64,000 nt of DNA from Streptomyces noursei (lineage in GTDB: Bacteria > Actinomycetota > Actinomycetes > Streptomycetales > Streptomycetaceae), in contig NZ_LWBU01000363.1 in the NCBI RefSeq assembly GCF_001646665.1, positions 195,429-259,428 of the forward strand, written 5' to 3'. Numbering within the stretch: position 1 is the first letter of the stretch; each line of letters opens with the position of its first letter. A program made the position numbers and the translations under genes. Positions 7,478 through 16,275 of this stretch are shown here, one piece after another. Under the pieces are notes generated by a model. That model saw nothing but the letters and a program-made list of their open reading frames with translations, searched no databases and was not told the origin of the DNA.

Positions 7478-8667
7478 GTCGGTCCTCCTTCCGTTCCGGG
7501 GGCGGGTTCGAGGGACGCAGCGAGCCAGGCCTCGCCGTTACTCAGGCCGGTTCCGGCGAAGACCCAGTGGGCGAGGACGAGCGTGGTTTCGCCGTCCTGG
7601 GGAGCGGCCGTGGCGGCTTGTGCGCGGCGCCATTCGGCGCGGGCGTCGCGGAGGGCGCCGAGGGTGGTGGAGTAGTGGCGGGACTTGGTGGAGAAGTGGC
7701 CGCGGAAGCCGAGCATGTGGGCCCAGGCGCGCAGGCGGAGGTGTTCGAGGTCCTTGCGTGCGCCGAGGGTCCAGGCCGTTCGGATCATGCGGCGGGCGTG
7801 GTCGGTGATCCGTGCCTGTGCCAGTTCGGCGAGGAAGCGGATCGGCCGGTCCAGGGTGCCGGTCGCTATTTCGGCGCCTTTGGTGGCGTACTTGGCGATG
7901 TACGCGGCGACGGCCCGGTCGGTCAGCTCCTGGCCGCCGTCGAAGTCGGCGGAGCGGATGGTTCGTACGTCGAGTTGGCGGCCGAAGGTGAAGGCGTGGG
8001 CGCGACCGTCGACCTCCGGGCCGTTGACACGGGTGGCGGCGACGGCGGCATGGATGGCGCCGGTCAGCAGCTCGGCGGACGCCCAGGCCGGAGGTGCCGT
8101 ATCGCCGCCCTCCGGGCCGTCCAGGCGGATGACCGCGTGGAAGTGGACAGCACCCCGCTTCTGATACTCGGCGACCTTGGCGAAGGAGACGCGTGCGTGA
8201 TGCCGAAACGCGCGTTGGGTGAGTCCGGCGCGCTTGGCGATCTCACGGCGCAGGTAGATCGAGAAGCGCCGCCAGAGGGCTCCGGCATGGGCGTTCCAGA
8301 GCACGGCCGCTTCATAGTCGTACGCGTCCGGATCGAGGGGCGTACCGAGGGCCGGGTCTGTGTCGTCGTGGGCACCGCAGCGGCAGGGCCGCCCGCTGGA
8401 GGGGCGGTTATGGACCGGGCCGAAGCTCGGTGCGGTGAGGGTGGCGAAGACGCGGGGGTGTGTGCCGACCTGTTCGGCGGTGCCCTTGCCGCCGCAGAGT
8501 CCGGCGGTGATCAGGTGGAAGGTGTCTCGGCGGTAGACCTCCGCGCAGGCCGCGCAGCGGGTGGCGCGACGGTTGTTGCAGCGGAGCCCCTCAAGGGACC
8601 GCTCCACATGTACGGGGATGATTCGGTCTCGTGCTGTTCTGGGGAGATGCTGGTCTGCCTCCTGCAT
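7450..8667 (-). CDS. Replication initiator, RepSA-like rolling-circle Rep
   Basis: A 405-residue initiator of the pSAM2 family that would nick the element origin for rolling-circle replication. Visible are a zinc-finger-like N-terminus (CNNRRATRCAAC), the PRVFATLTAPSFGPVH block, the HUH metal motif (GAVHFHAVIRLDG, about residues 171-183) and the tyrosine-lysine motif AAYIAKYATKG (about 253-263). An in-frame TAG lies four codons before the ATG at 8667, so the 60-80 residues that usually precede the zinc finger are absent or replaced. It may be a shorter variant or a truncated copy. Confidence 0.85.
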   Translation of the reverse strand: MQEADQHLPRTARDRIIPVHVERSLEGLRCNNRRATRCAACAEVYRRDTFHLITAGLCGGKGTAEQVGTHPRVFATLTAPSFGPVHNRPSSGRPCRCGAHDDTDPALGTPLDPDAYDYEAAVLWNAHAGALWRRFSIYLRREIAKRAGLTQRAFRHHARVSFAKVAEYQKRGAVHFHAVIRLDGPEGGDTAPPAWASAELLTGAIHAAVAATRVNGPEVDGRAHAFTFGRQLDVRTIRSADFDGGQELTDRAVAAYIAKYATKGAEIATGTLDRPIRFLAELAQARITDHARRMIRTAWTLGARKDLEHLRLRAWAHMLGFRGHFSTKSRHYSTTLGALRDARAEWRRAQAATAAPQDGETTLVLAHWVFAGTGLSNGEAWLAASLEPAPGTEGGPTWTPIATSS

Positions 8668-9661
8668 GAGCGTGGCCTACTCACGGATGATTTGCACGCA
8701 CAGGTTTGCGAGTTGGGCCGCTTGACGACGAACTGGATCGTCCGTGTTGAGGTCCGCCTCAAAAAGTGCCAAGGCGTCTTGCAGGACGGAATAGCGATTG
8801 GATGCAAGGGCACCGGTCATCCACGGGCACAGTCTGCCGGATCGCACGCAGACCGGTGAAGAGGGCGCCGGCCCACCACGGCACCGGGACCCAGGGCATG
8901 CCGGGCATCACAGCGGCGCTCGAGGTCGCACGGAGGAAGCCCTGCGATGGGAGGACGAGGACCCCTGAAAGAGAACCGAAAACATCTTTTATCCGCCTAA
9001 CATTCGCCGAATCCGGCGTTACGGCACCGCCATAATCGCGCAGGCCATGCATGAAGGGCTTGCAGTCGTAGAGCGTCCCTGCGGGAATCGGCATGGGAGT
9101 GCACCAAGCGTCACGGGCGAGATACCGTCAGGCGAAATGCTTGGGGATAAATTATCTCCAGAATAGCCTGCGGTTAGCCCAGTGAACTGCTTGGTTCACC
9201 ACTGCCCTCGCGCACCACAATAAACTCTCCTCACCATTCCACGAGGCGTCCGAGGTGCGGATGTCTTCACAATGCCAGTGTCACAAAACAGTCAATTTGA
9301 AACATTAAGAAAATTCTGGCGTAAACGGTGCATATATCACAATTCGATTCAAGCTTCATAAAACACCATAAATGAAGCTTGAAGTCACAGAGGCGGGCGT
9401 CCCACATCCCCCTGTTGTTGTCAACAGTCCTTGCTGGGCGCGAATGAGGTGGTTAAAGTGCGAACTGATAGGGATCCGTCCCGATGCTGTGGATTCCCGT
9501 ACGCCTGGGGGCGCCACGTTTCAGAGCCGCATCGCGCTTCCATGTCGCCGTACCAGCGACTGGAGGTCTTCGCTCATGTCGAGTCATCCGACGGTGGTTT
9601 GGAAGCCCATCGTCCATGTCAAAGGCCGCAATTCCCAACGCAGCCTAGGGGGACGTTTTCC
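8668..9661. other. Intergenic region between rep and the defence operon
   Basis: About 1 kb without a convincing gene. Short open frames on both strands (for example 8759-9094 reverse and 9372-9698 forward) lack ribosome sites and coding character. The stretch 9120-9385 is strikingly AT-rich for this genome and ends in a perfect inverted repeat (9348-9383). It probably holds divergent promoters for rep and the four-gene operon, and possibly the replication origin, but no promoter can be assigned with confidence. Confidence 0.6.
9348..9383. promoter_or_regulatory. Perfect 12-bp inverted repeat upstream of the defence operon
   Basis: TTCAAGCTTCAT (9348-9359) and ATGAAGCTTGAA (9372-9383) are exact reverse complements separated by 12 AT-rich bases. 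It lies about 280 bases before the first gene of the operon, in the AT-rich patch. It could be an operator for a dimeric regulator, an iteron-like origin element or a hairpin. Confidence 0.55.
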
Positions 9662-12600
9662 ATGTTCAATTCAACGTCGGAGTCGGACGACGTCGTAAAT
9701 GTTGTTGAGGACCTGTCACGGCGTGTCCTGAACGTCTATCGGGCGGATCCCGGCCACGTTCTGGAGCATGCGAACAACGAGCGACGTATCACGCAGGGGG
9801 GCTACGGCGAGCGACAGATCTACGAGCTCGTCCAAAACGGCGCGGACGAGAATATGGAACGCGCGCCCGGAGTTGTGGGCACGATCCACGTACTCCTCAC
9901 CGACACCCACCTCTACTGCGCCAACACCGGCACACCGATGACCGCTGCCGGCGCCGACACGATCCTCCGCATGGCCGTTTCCCGGAAGCGGACCGGCAAG
10001 ATCGGACGCTTCGGGGTCGGCGTCAAATCGGTCCTAAGCGTGTCGGACACTCCCCGCTTCTACAGCACAACCGGCTCCTTCGGGTTTGACAAAGAGTGGT
10101 CGTCGCGTCGTATCCGAGAAACGATCCCGGATCTTTCGGCGCTGGACCCCACGCCGGTATTGCGGATGGCGCAGCCGCTGGACTTGAACTCGGAGCGTCT
10201 GCGTGACAAGCAGCTCGACGAACTGATGACTTGGGCATCGACGACGGTGGTGCTTCGACTGCATGGTGGGGCGGATGACCGGCTAGGTCGGGACATCGTC
10301 AACTTTCCAGCACACTTCATGCTTTTTTCCCCTCACGTGGATCGCCTGGTGCTGGAGGACACACGCGCCGGCCACCAATTGAGTCGAGAGATCACGCAGG
10401 AGACGCGGGGCGTTGAGCACCGCGTCGTTGAGCACCGCAACGGCATCCGTCACAGCAGCGAGCGCTGGTTCGTCTTCAGCGTCGACCACGAGCCCAGCTC
10501 CACCGCTGCGCGGACGGCGGGAGAATTGCATGATCGACCTGTCGTGACTATCTCCTGGGCGGTTCCCGACAAGGGCGTCCCGCAACGCGGGAAACGTGGC
10601 AACTTCTGGGCCTACTTCCCAACCCACTACGACACGACTCTGACCGGAATCCTCAACGCGCCCTGGAAGACTCCGGAGGACCGCCAGAACCTCACAAAGA
10701 GCGACTTCAACGAGGAGTTGGTGACCAGGGCGGCGGAGCTGGTGGTCGATTCCATCCCAGACCTGTACGAGGAGAAGGACCCGGGGTCCTACCTTACTCT
10801 GCTCACGGCTCGTGGTCGGGAGGCCTCTCAGTGGGGCGACGAGATGCTGAGCCAGAAGGTACTGCAAGCAGCCGCACACCGGCCCTCCCTGCCGGACCAG
10901 GACGGAATCCTCCGACTCCCCAAAAAACTGCTGCTGCACCCGGAAAATCTCCAGCCGGCCTGGCTCGAACAGTGGGCTACCCACGCGGGGCGCCCCAAGA
11001 ACTGGTGTCACCACAGCGTGGAGAGCCGTGAAAGGCGATCAAGGGCAAGGGACATCCTCCACCAGGTCGACGTGGCTCCGTCCTCACTGCGCACCTGGCT
11101 CGAAGCGCTCGTCGCGGACCGTAGCGTGGAAGCAGCGAAGTATGCGCTGAGGCTCGCTGCCTCCATCGTCGAGACCGGTACGCAACTCCAAGCGACCGAG
11201 GCGCGTACGGCCCGAGTCCTGCTCACCGAGCGGGGCGACTTTCGTTCGCCGTCCGAGCGCAAGGTGTTCCGCCGACACGATGGTGTCCGCCTTCCCAACG
11301 ATCCCACGGTGTACCTGCACGACGCGATCACACAGGACCCCGAGGCGCTGGAGGCACTGCAGGTACTGGGCGTGGAAGAGGCGAACGCGGTCGGACGGCT
11401 GCGAGCCGCCGTCGCATCCAAGTTCACCCGGTACCGGAACAACGACTGGGAGGAATTTTGGGCTCTGGCGCGCACGGTCGATGGCGTCGAGATGGTCAAG
11501 GTCGTCAAAGAACGCTTTCCCGAACCGGAGAAGGCGCTCAAGGTGCGCACCGCCTCTGGTCAGTTCCGTCTCGTCCGCGACTGCATCCTGGCGGGGCCTG
11601 TGGTGCCGGAGGACGGACGGCGTGATGCCTCGCTGCTGGTCGACCCAGTCTTCCATGCGGCTGACACCGAGGTACTCAAGGTCCTTGGCGCGGTGGACCG
11701 TCCGATACTGCGGATGAACCCTCGTTCCGATCCTTGGTTCAGCGACTACAACAGCGTCATGTACAACCAATTCTGCTCAGCTCTGCCGCCCAATACCTCC
11801 CGTCCTCGGCCGTCCTCCGTGAGCCTGGTCGGCCAGGACACTCCTGGTCCCCTGCACCTGCTGCCAGAGCTATCCCAGGAAGGAAGGGCCGCTTTCACAC
11901 GAGAACTTCCCGACCCTGGGATCGTGCCCGACTGGAGATGCATCCGGACCACCGGTCAGGGCGGTGATCTTCGCGTCGAGTCGCCCCTGGTCTGGATGCT
12001 TCACCAGGAGGGCATGCTCTGCACCTCGATCGGCGCGAGGCGGCCGAGTGCAGCCGTGAGCGCCGAGTTGCCTGTGGACGACCGCTTACTGCCCGTCGCC
12101 GACATCGCCGTGGCCTACGCACGTGTGCTCCGGTTGCCATCCACGATCCAGGACGTCCCCGCCGCCTTGTGGAGCGAATTGGCCAAGCGTGCGGACACGG
12201 GGACGGACGCCTCCTTCGTGGGAAGCGCCTATGTCTTCCTGGCCAGTTCGGCCCCTGCCGGCACTCTCGGGGACGGGGGGCGCCTGTTCCGTTGCCAGGT
12301 AGGTGAGCACTGGGAGATGCAACAGAGCGACAGCATCGCCGTCACCTTCGAGGAAGACCAGTACGAGGTTCTGGTTCATGAACGCGTTCCGACGCTTCTG
12401 GTCCCCACGGAGGCCGACGCACAACTCCTCATCGACCGGTTCCGCTTCCGCAACCCTTCCGACCTCTTGGTCGAGGAAATCCACTCCGTCCCGCTGACAG
12501 AGCCGGTCCCCGTGACGGATGTCTTTCCTCGGTTGCGTCAGGTGCTCCCTCGAGGTGCCGCCTGGAAACTGGCGCACTGTTCCGAGCTAGTCAAGATCGT

Positions 12601-14368
12601 CCGCAGCCCGGAGGGGCGAGGTGAGCAGATCCTGACCGAAACGCTCGACGGGTTCACAGTGCTGCTGTCCGGGGAGCGAGACGATGAGTCGACCCTGCAG
12701 GCCGTGGACCGACTCCTTGGGCTACGACTGGGGGTCGACGGTTGTCGGGAGTTGCTGCGTCAGCAGGCACGAGACCGTGACGACAAAAAGTTGCTTCTCG
12801 TTCGCCAGGAGACCGATCTATCCAAAAAGCTCCTGCTTGCCGTCGGCGAGAACCGGCTGCTGACCGAGCTGCCCCCCGGTCTGGCGCTGGCCGACGCGGA
12901 GTTGCGCGGAACCCCGGTCGATGGCCTGCGAGCGGCCGAACTGCTGCTCGCCGCTCACGGGGAAGACGTGCTGCGGGTCCTCGCACCCACACTCGCCGAG
13001 GCGGGCTTCGATGCACCGCAGAGCTGGACGGGCGGCACAGCGGCACGGCGTTTCGTTCGAACCTATGGCTTTCCGGAGTCTTGGGCCGGTGATCCGCAGA
13101 CTCCTAACAGCCCCAAGCCGTACGAGACGGTGCCGGGCCCGCGAAGGCCGCTGAAGTTGCATGACTACCAGGTAATCCTGGTGCAGCGCATGTACGAGCA
13201 CCTCGCCCAGAACGCTGAGAAGCGGGCCATGCTGCAGATCCCCACCGGGTCGGGCAAGACGCGCATCGCAGCCGAGGCCGGCGTCCGAGCCCTGCATGAC
13301 GGCCTCATCAACGGGCCGATCCTGTGGATCACGCAGAGCCAGGAACTGGCGGAACAAGCCATCGAGACCTGGGCGTATGTCTGGCAGAGCAAGGGAACGG
13401 ACAAGCCGCTTCGCATCACCCGCTTGTGGGGCGGGATCCCGGATGCCGTTCCCGTCTCGGAAGGGCCGCAGGTTGTCGTCGCCATCGACGACACCGCCGT
13501 CAAGCGGCTCCCGAAGGAGGATTACGCCTGGCTACGTGCATGCGCCCTCGTGATCGTCGATGAGGCCCACTTCGCCGTACCGAAGACCTACACCCAAATC
13601 CTCGACGCCCTGGGCATCGACCAGTACCAGACCTCACGTCATCTCGTCGGTCTGACGGCCACCGCATTCCGCGGGGACAACGACGATGAGACGCGAACTC
13701 TGGTCTCCCGATTCGGACAAAAGCGTCTGGATCAGGGTGTGTTCGAGAACAACGATGCTTACAGTCACCTGCAGTCGTTGAAGGTCCTGGCCGACGTCGA
13801 ACACGAGGAACTCCTCGGTGGTTCCTATTCTCTCAGCAAAGATCAAGTGACAGAGATACAGAGAAGTCACGCGATGGCCCTGCCAGCAGACGTCATCAGG
13901 AGCCTCGCACAAGACGTCGAACGCACCCGGCGCATCGTGGACAGGATCGAGGAACTGCACCCCGACTGGCCGGTACTGGTCTTCGCCACCTCGGTGGAAC
14001 ACGCCCAGGTCCTTGCCGCTCTGCTGCAGGACCGCGGTATCACGGCGGCCTCGATCGACGGACGGACACCACCGAGCATTCGGCGCCGCCGCATCGCCGC
14101 GTTCAAGGACAAGAAAATCAGAGTGTTGACCAACTACAGGGTGCTGACGCAGGGATTCGACGCGCCCGCCGTTCGAGCCGTCGTGGTCGCCCGTCCCACC
14201 TTCAGCCCCAATACCTACATCCAGATGATCGGCCGAGGCCTACGAGGCGAACTGAACGGGGGCAAGGACTCCTGCCTGATCCTCAATGTCGCCGACAACA
14301 TCAAGAACTTTGGTCGCGGACTCGCCTACACTCGCATGGAACATCTGTGGCACCAGACGGACCGATGA
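9662..14368 (+). CDS. Sacsin-like ATPase fused to a DEAH-box helicase (defence operon gene 1)
   Basis: A 1,568-residue protein with two nucleotide-binding ends. Residues about 40-130 match the HSP90/sacsin-type ATPase fold: GERQIYELVQNGADE (N-box, near 50-64), CANTGTPMT and GRFGVGVKSVLSV. The middle (about 300-1150) is unassigned. The C-terminus is a superfamily 2 helicase with Walker A PTGSGKT (1194-1200), VDEAH (about 1299-1303), GLTATAF and QMIGRGLRG (about 1521-1529). The ATG at 9662 follows a GGGGGA site; upstream codons in the frame look noncoding. Codon 809 is TTA, the rare bldA-dependent leucine codon. It overlaps the next gene by ATGA. Likely role: sensing or remodelling foreign nucleic acid in an anti-phage complex, by inference. 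Confidence 0.82.
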   Translation: MFNSTSESDDVVNVVEDLSRRVLNVYRADPGHVLEHANNERRITQGGYGERQIYELVQNGADENMERAPGVVGTIHVLLTDTHLYCANTGTPMTAAGADTILRMAVSRKRTGKIGRFGVGVKSVLSVSDTPRFYSTTGSFGFDKEWSSRRIRETIPDLSALDPTPVLRMAQPLDLNSERLRDKQLDELMTWASTTVVLRLHGGADDRLGRDIVNFPAHFMLFSPHVDRLVLEDTRAGHQLSREITQETRGVEHRVVEHRNGIRHSSERWFVFSVDHEPSSTAARTAGELHDRPVVTISWAVPDKGVPQRGKRGNFWAYFPTHYDTTLTGILNAPWKTPEDRQNLTKSDFNEELVTRAAELVVDSIPDLYEEKDPGSYLTLLTARGREASQWGDEMLSQKVLQAAAHRPSLPDQDGILRLPKKLLLHPENLQPAWLEQWATHAGRPKNWCHHSVESRERRSRARDILHQVDVAPSSLRTWLEALVADRSVEAAKYALRLAASIVETGTQLQATEARTARVLLTERGDFRSPSERKVFRRHDGVRLPNDPTVYLHDAITQDPEALEALQVLGVEEANAVGRLRAAVASKFTRYRNNDWEEFWALARTVDGVEMVKVVKERFPEPEKALKVRTASGQFRLVRDCILAGPVVPEDGRRDASLLVDPVFHAADTEVLKVLGAVDRPILRMNPRSDPWFSDYNSVMYNQFCSALPPNTSRPRPSSVSLVGQDTPGPLHLLPELSQEGRAAFTRELPDPGIVPDWRCIRTTGQGGDLRVESPLVWMLHQEGMLCTSIGARRPSAAVSAELPVDDRLLPVADIAVAYARVLRLPSTIQDVPAALWSELAKRADTGTDASFVGSAYVFLASSAPAGTLGDGGRLFRCQVGEHWEMQQSDSIAVTFEEDQYEVLVHERVPTLLVPTEADAQLLIDRFRFRNPSDLLVEEIHSVPLTEPVPVTDVFPRLRQVLPRGAAWKLAHCSELVKIVRSPEGRGEQILTETLDGFTVLLSGERDDESTLQAVDRLLGLRLGVDGCRELLRQQARDRDDKKLLLVRQETDLSKKLLLAVGENRLLTELPPGLALADAELRGTPVDGLRAAELLLAAHGEDVLRVLAPTLAEAGFDAPQSWTGGTAARRFVRTYGFPESWAGDPQTPNSPKPYETVPGPRRPLKLHDYQVILVQRMYEHLAQNAEKRAMLQIPTGSGKTRIAAEAGVRALHDGLINGPILWITQSQELAEQAIETWAYVWQSKGTDKPLRITRLWGGIPDAVPVSEGPQVVVAIDDTAVKRLPKEDYAWLRACALVIVDEAHFAVPKTYTQILDALGIDQYQTSRHLVGLTATAFRGDNDDETRTLVSRFGQKRLDQGVFENNDAYSHLQSLKVLADVEHEELLGGSYSLSKDQVTEIQRSHAMALPADVIRSLAQDVERTRRIVDRIEELHPDWPVLVFATSVEHAQVLAALLQDRGITAASIDGRTPPSIRRRRIAAFKDKKIRVLTNYRVLTQGFDAPAVRAVVVARPTFSPNTYIQMIGRGLRGELNGGKDSCLILNVADNIKNFGRGLAYTRMEHLWHQTDR

Positions 14369-16275
14369 CCGCATCCACGGCCACTGCACCGGAACTGACG
14401 GATGCCCAGCGCCGCATCGTCGAGGAGCCGGCGGGACGCAAGGCGCTGGTCACCGCCGGTGCCGGAACCGGCAAGACCTTCACACTGGTCAGACGGCTCG
14501 AATACCTGGTCTCGGAAGGTCTCGCCAGCGGAGACCTCCTCGTCTTGACCTTCTCGCGCGCCGCCTCAGCGGAGTTGCGTGAGCGACTGCGGTCGCTGAG
14601 CGGCAGGTCCCGACATGTGCGTGTTGCAACGTTCGACGCCTGGGCCCTCAGTCTGCTCTGTGGGACGGCGAACGACGAAACCTGGTACGCGCGCGCCTTC
14701 GACGAAAGGATCCGTGCGGCCACCCGAGTCATCGAAGACGAGATGCGAGCTCCCGAGTCACTCGACGAGGTCCGACACATCGTCATCGACGAAGTCCAGG
14801 ATCTCGTCGGTGATCGCCGACAACTCGTGGAGACCTTCCTTGACGCCTACGAGTGCGGGTTCACCATTGTCGGCGACCCGGCCCAGGCCATCTATGGTTT
14901 CCAGGTCCAGGACCCCGAAAAGCGAGCCTGTGAGACGGGCAGATTCTTCTCCTGGCTCCGCGACCGGTTCTCCGACGAGCTCGTGGAATTCGCCCTTGAT
15001 GAGAATTTCCGAGCCGCTTCCGACGAGGCCGCCTGTGCCCACCCGTACGAGGCCGCGGTCCGCGCGTGCTCCACCCGCGCAGAGGCCGACGCGGTCCACG
15101 AGCAACTGCGCACGGAGCTGGCCTCCAAGCTGGAGTTCGGAAATCTGCAGGTCCAATATGTGCGGGCTTCCCTGTGCGACGCGAGCCTCACCACTGCCAT
15201 CCTGTGCGCCACCAACGGTGACGCACTGCTCATCTCGCGGTGGCTGGCCGATCTGGGCATCGACCACCGGGTCCGTAGAGGCACCGGTGATCACTCTGTG
15301 CCCTCGTGGGTCGCTCAGGTCGTTTCTCGCCTGCCCGATGCCCTCTCCATTTCGCAGGACCGGTTCCTGGATGCCTGGCAATCTCTGCCGCACACCCCCG
15401 ACCTCGACCGGGGTCGCAGCGCATGGCAATTGCTTCTGCGGGCCGCGGGCGACCGGAGCGGGCGCGTCGTCGAGCTGGGGCGGCTTCACGAAGCCATCGT
15501 CCGCAGCAACCTGCCGGACAGCCTCGTGGCACAGCAGCAGGACGGCCTGATCGTATCCACGTTCCACCGGGCCAAGGGCCTGGAGTTCGACCGGGTGCTC
15601 GTCGTCGACCCTGGCGCACTGGACGACGACCACGAGCAAGTGGCTGCCGATCGCTGCGACGCTGCTCGGGCTCTCTACGTCGCGATGACCCGGGCCCGCC
15701 ACGATCTCTACCGTCTGCAACCGCCCGATGCATACGCTACTCGTCACCGCGGATTTCGGCTGGTACGCAAGGTCAAAGGCACGCAGCGATGGGGGCGATA
15801 CGGCTACAGGCCGAGCCAACGATTGGGGCTTTCGTTCCTAGGTGAGGATGTCCGTGGTAATCACCCGGCAGGATTGGAACAGGTCTCCTGCGACCCCAGA
15901 CAGGTACAGGCATACCTGGCGCACAACGTCCGCTCCGGCGACGAGGTGGTCTGGACGAGACTGACCGATGTGCCCGAGGACCACAAGAACCGGATGGCTC
16001 CCGGCTACGCCATCATGCACGGCAAACAGATCGTTGGTGTCGCCTCCGAAGTCTTCCGCCATGACCTGTATCGCTTCATGCAGCAATGGAGGTCGCATCA
16101 GCCAGCGAGCTGGCCTCGCCATGTCACCGACACACGAATCGACCTCGTCGAGACCGTAGCGGGCGAGGATGCCGCAGCCGTCCGTGCCGGTCTCGGTCCC
16201 TGCGGACTTTGGCTCGCACCACGGCTGATCGGAATCGGCCGATTCCATTACGATCGCAAGAGCGAGGACACATGA
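14365..16275 (+). CDS. UvrD/Rep-like superfamily 1 helicase (defence operon gene 2)
   Basis: A 636-residue superfamily 1 helicase with all major motifs: Walker A TAGAGTGKTFTL (residues about 30-41), VIDEVQDL (140-147), GDPAQAIYGF (171-180), STFHRAKGLEFDRVLV (about 398-413) and ALYVAMTRARHDLY. It is shorter than genomic UvrD/PcrA, with a compact central region, and carries about 190 extra C-terminal residues with no recognised domain. The ATG at 14365 overlaps the previous stop by four bases, and the next gene starts inside its stop, so it is translationally coupled. UvrD-like helicases are recurrent parts of defence systems, for example Gabija GajB, but it is not close to DISARM components. 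Confidence 0.85.
   Translation: MTASTATAPELTDAQRRIVEEPAGRKALVTAGAGTGKTFTLVRRLEYLVSEGLASGDLLVLTFSRAASAELRERLRSLSGRSRHVRVATFDAWALSLLCGTANDETWYARAFDERIRAATRVIEDEMRAPESLDEVRHIVIDEVQDLVGDRRQLVETFLDAYECGFTIVGDPAQAIYGFQVQDPEKRACETGRFFSWLRDRFSDELVEFALDENFRAASDEAACAHPYEAAVRACSTRAEADAVHEQLRTELASKLEFGNLQVQYVRASLCDASLTTAILCATNGDALLISRWLADLGIDHRVRRGTGDHSVPSWVAQVVSRLPDALSISQDRFLDAWQSLPHTPDLDRGRSAWQLLLRAAGDRSGRVVELGRLHEAIVRSNLPDSLVAQQQDGLIVSTFHRAKGLEFDRVLVVDPGALDDDHEQVAADRCDAARALYVAMTRARHDLYRLQPPDAYATRHRGFRLVRKVKGTQRWGRYGYRPSQRLGLSFLGEDVRGNHPAGLEQVSCDPRQVQAYLAHNVRSGDEVVWTRLTDVPEDHKNRMAPGYAIMHGKQIVGVASEVFRHDLYRFMQQWRSHQPASWPRHVTDTRIDLVETVAGEDAAAVRAGLGPCGLWLAPRLIGIGRFHYDRKSEDT

Noticed and set aside
8759..9094. 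Reverse 111-codon frame before rep
   Set aside because: No ribosome site or family resemblance. The composition is mixed and it crosses what looks like a promoter/origin region.
9372..9698. Forward 108-codon frame starting inside the inverted repeat
   Set aside because: No ribosome site, no coding character, and it overlaps the start of the ATPase-helicase gene in another frame.
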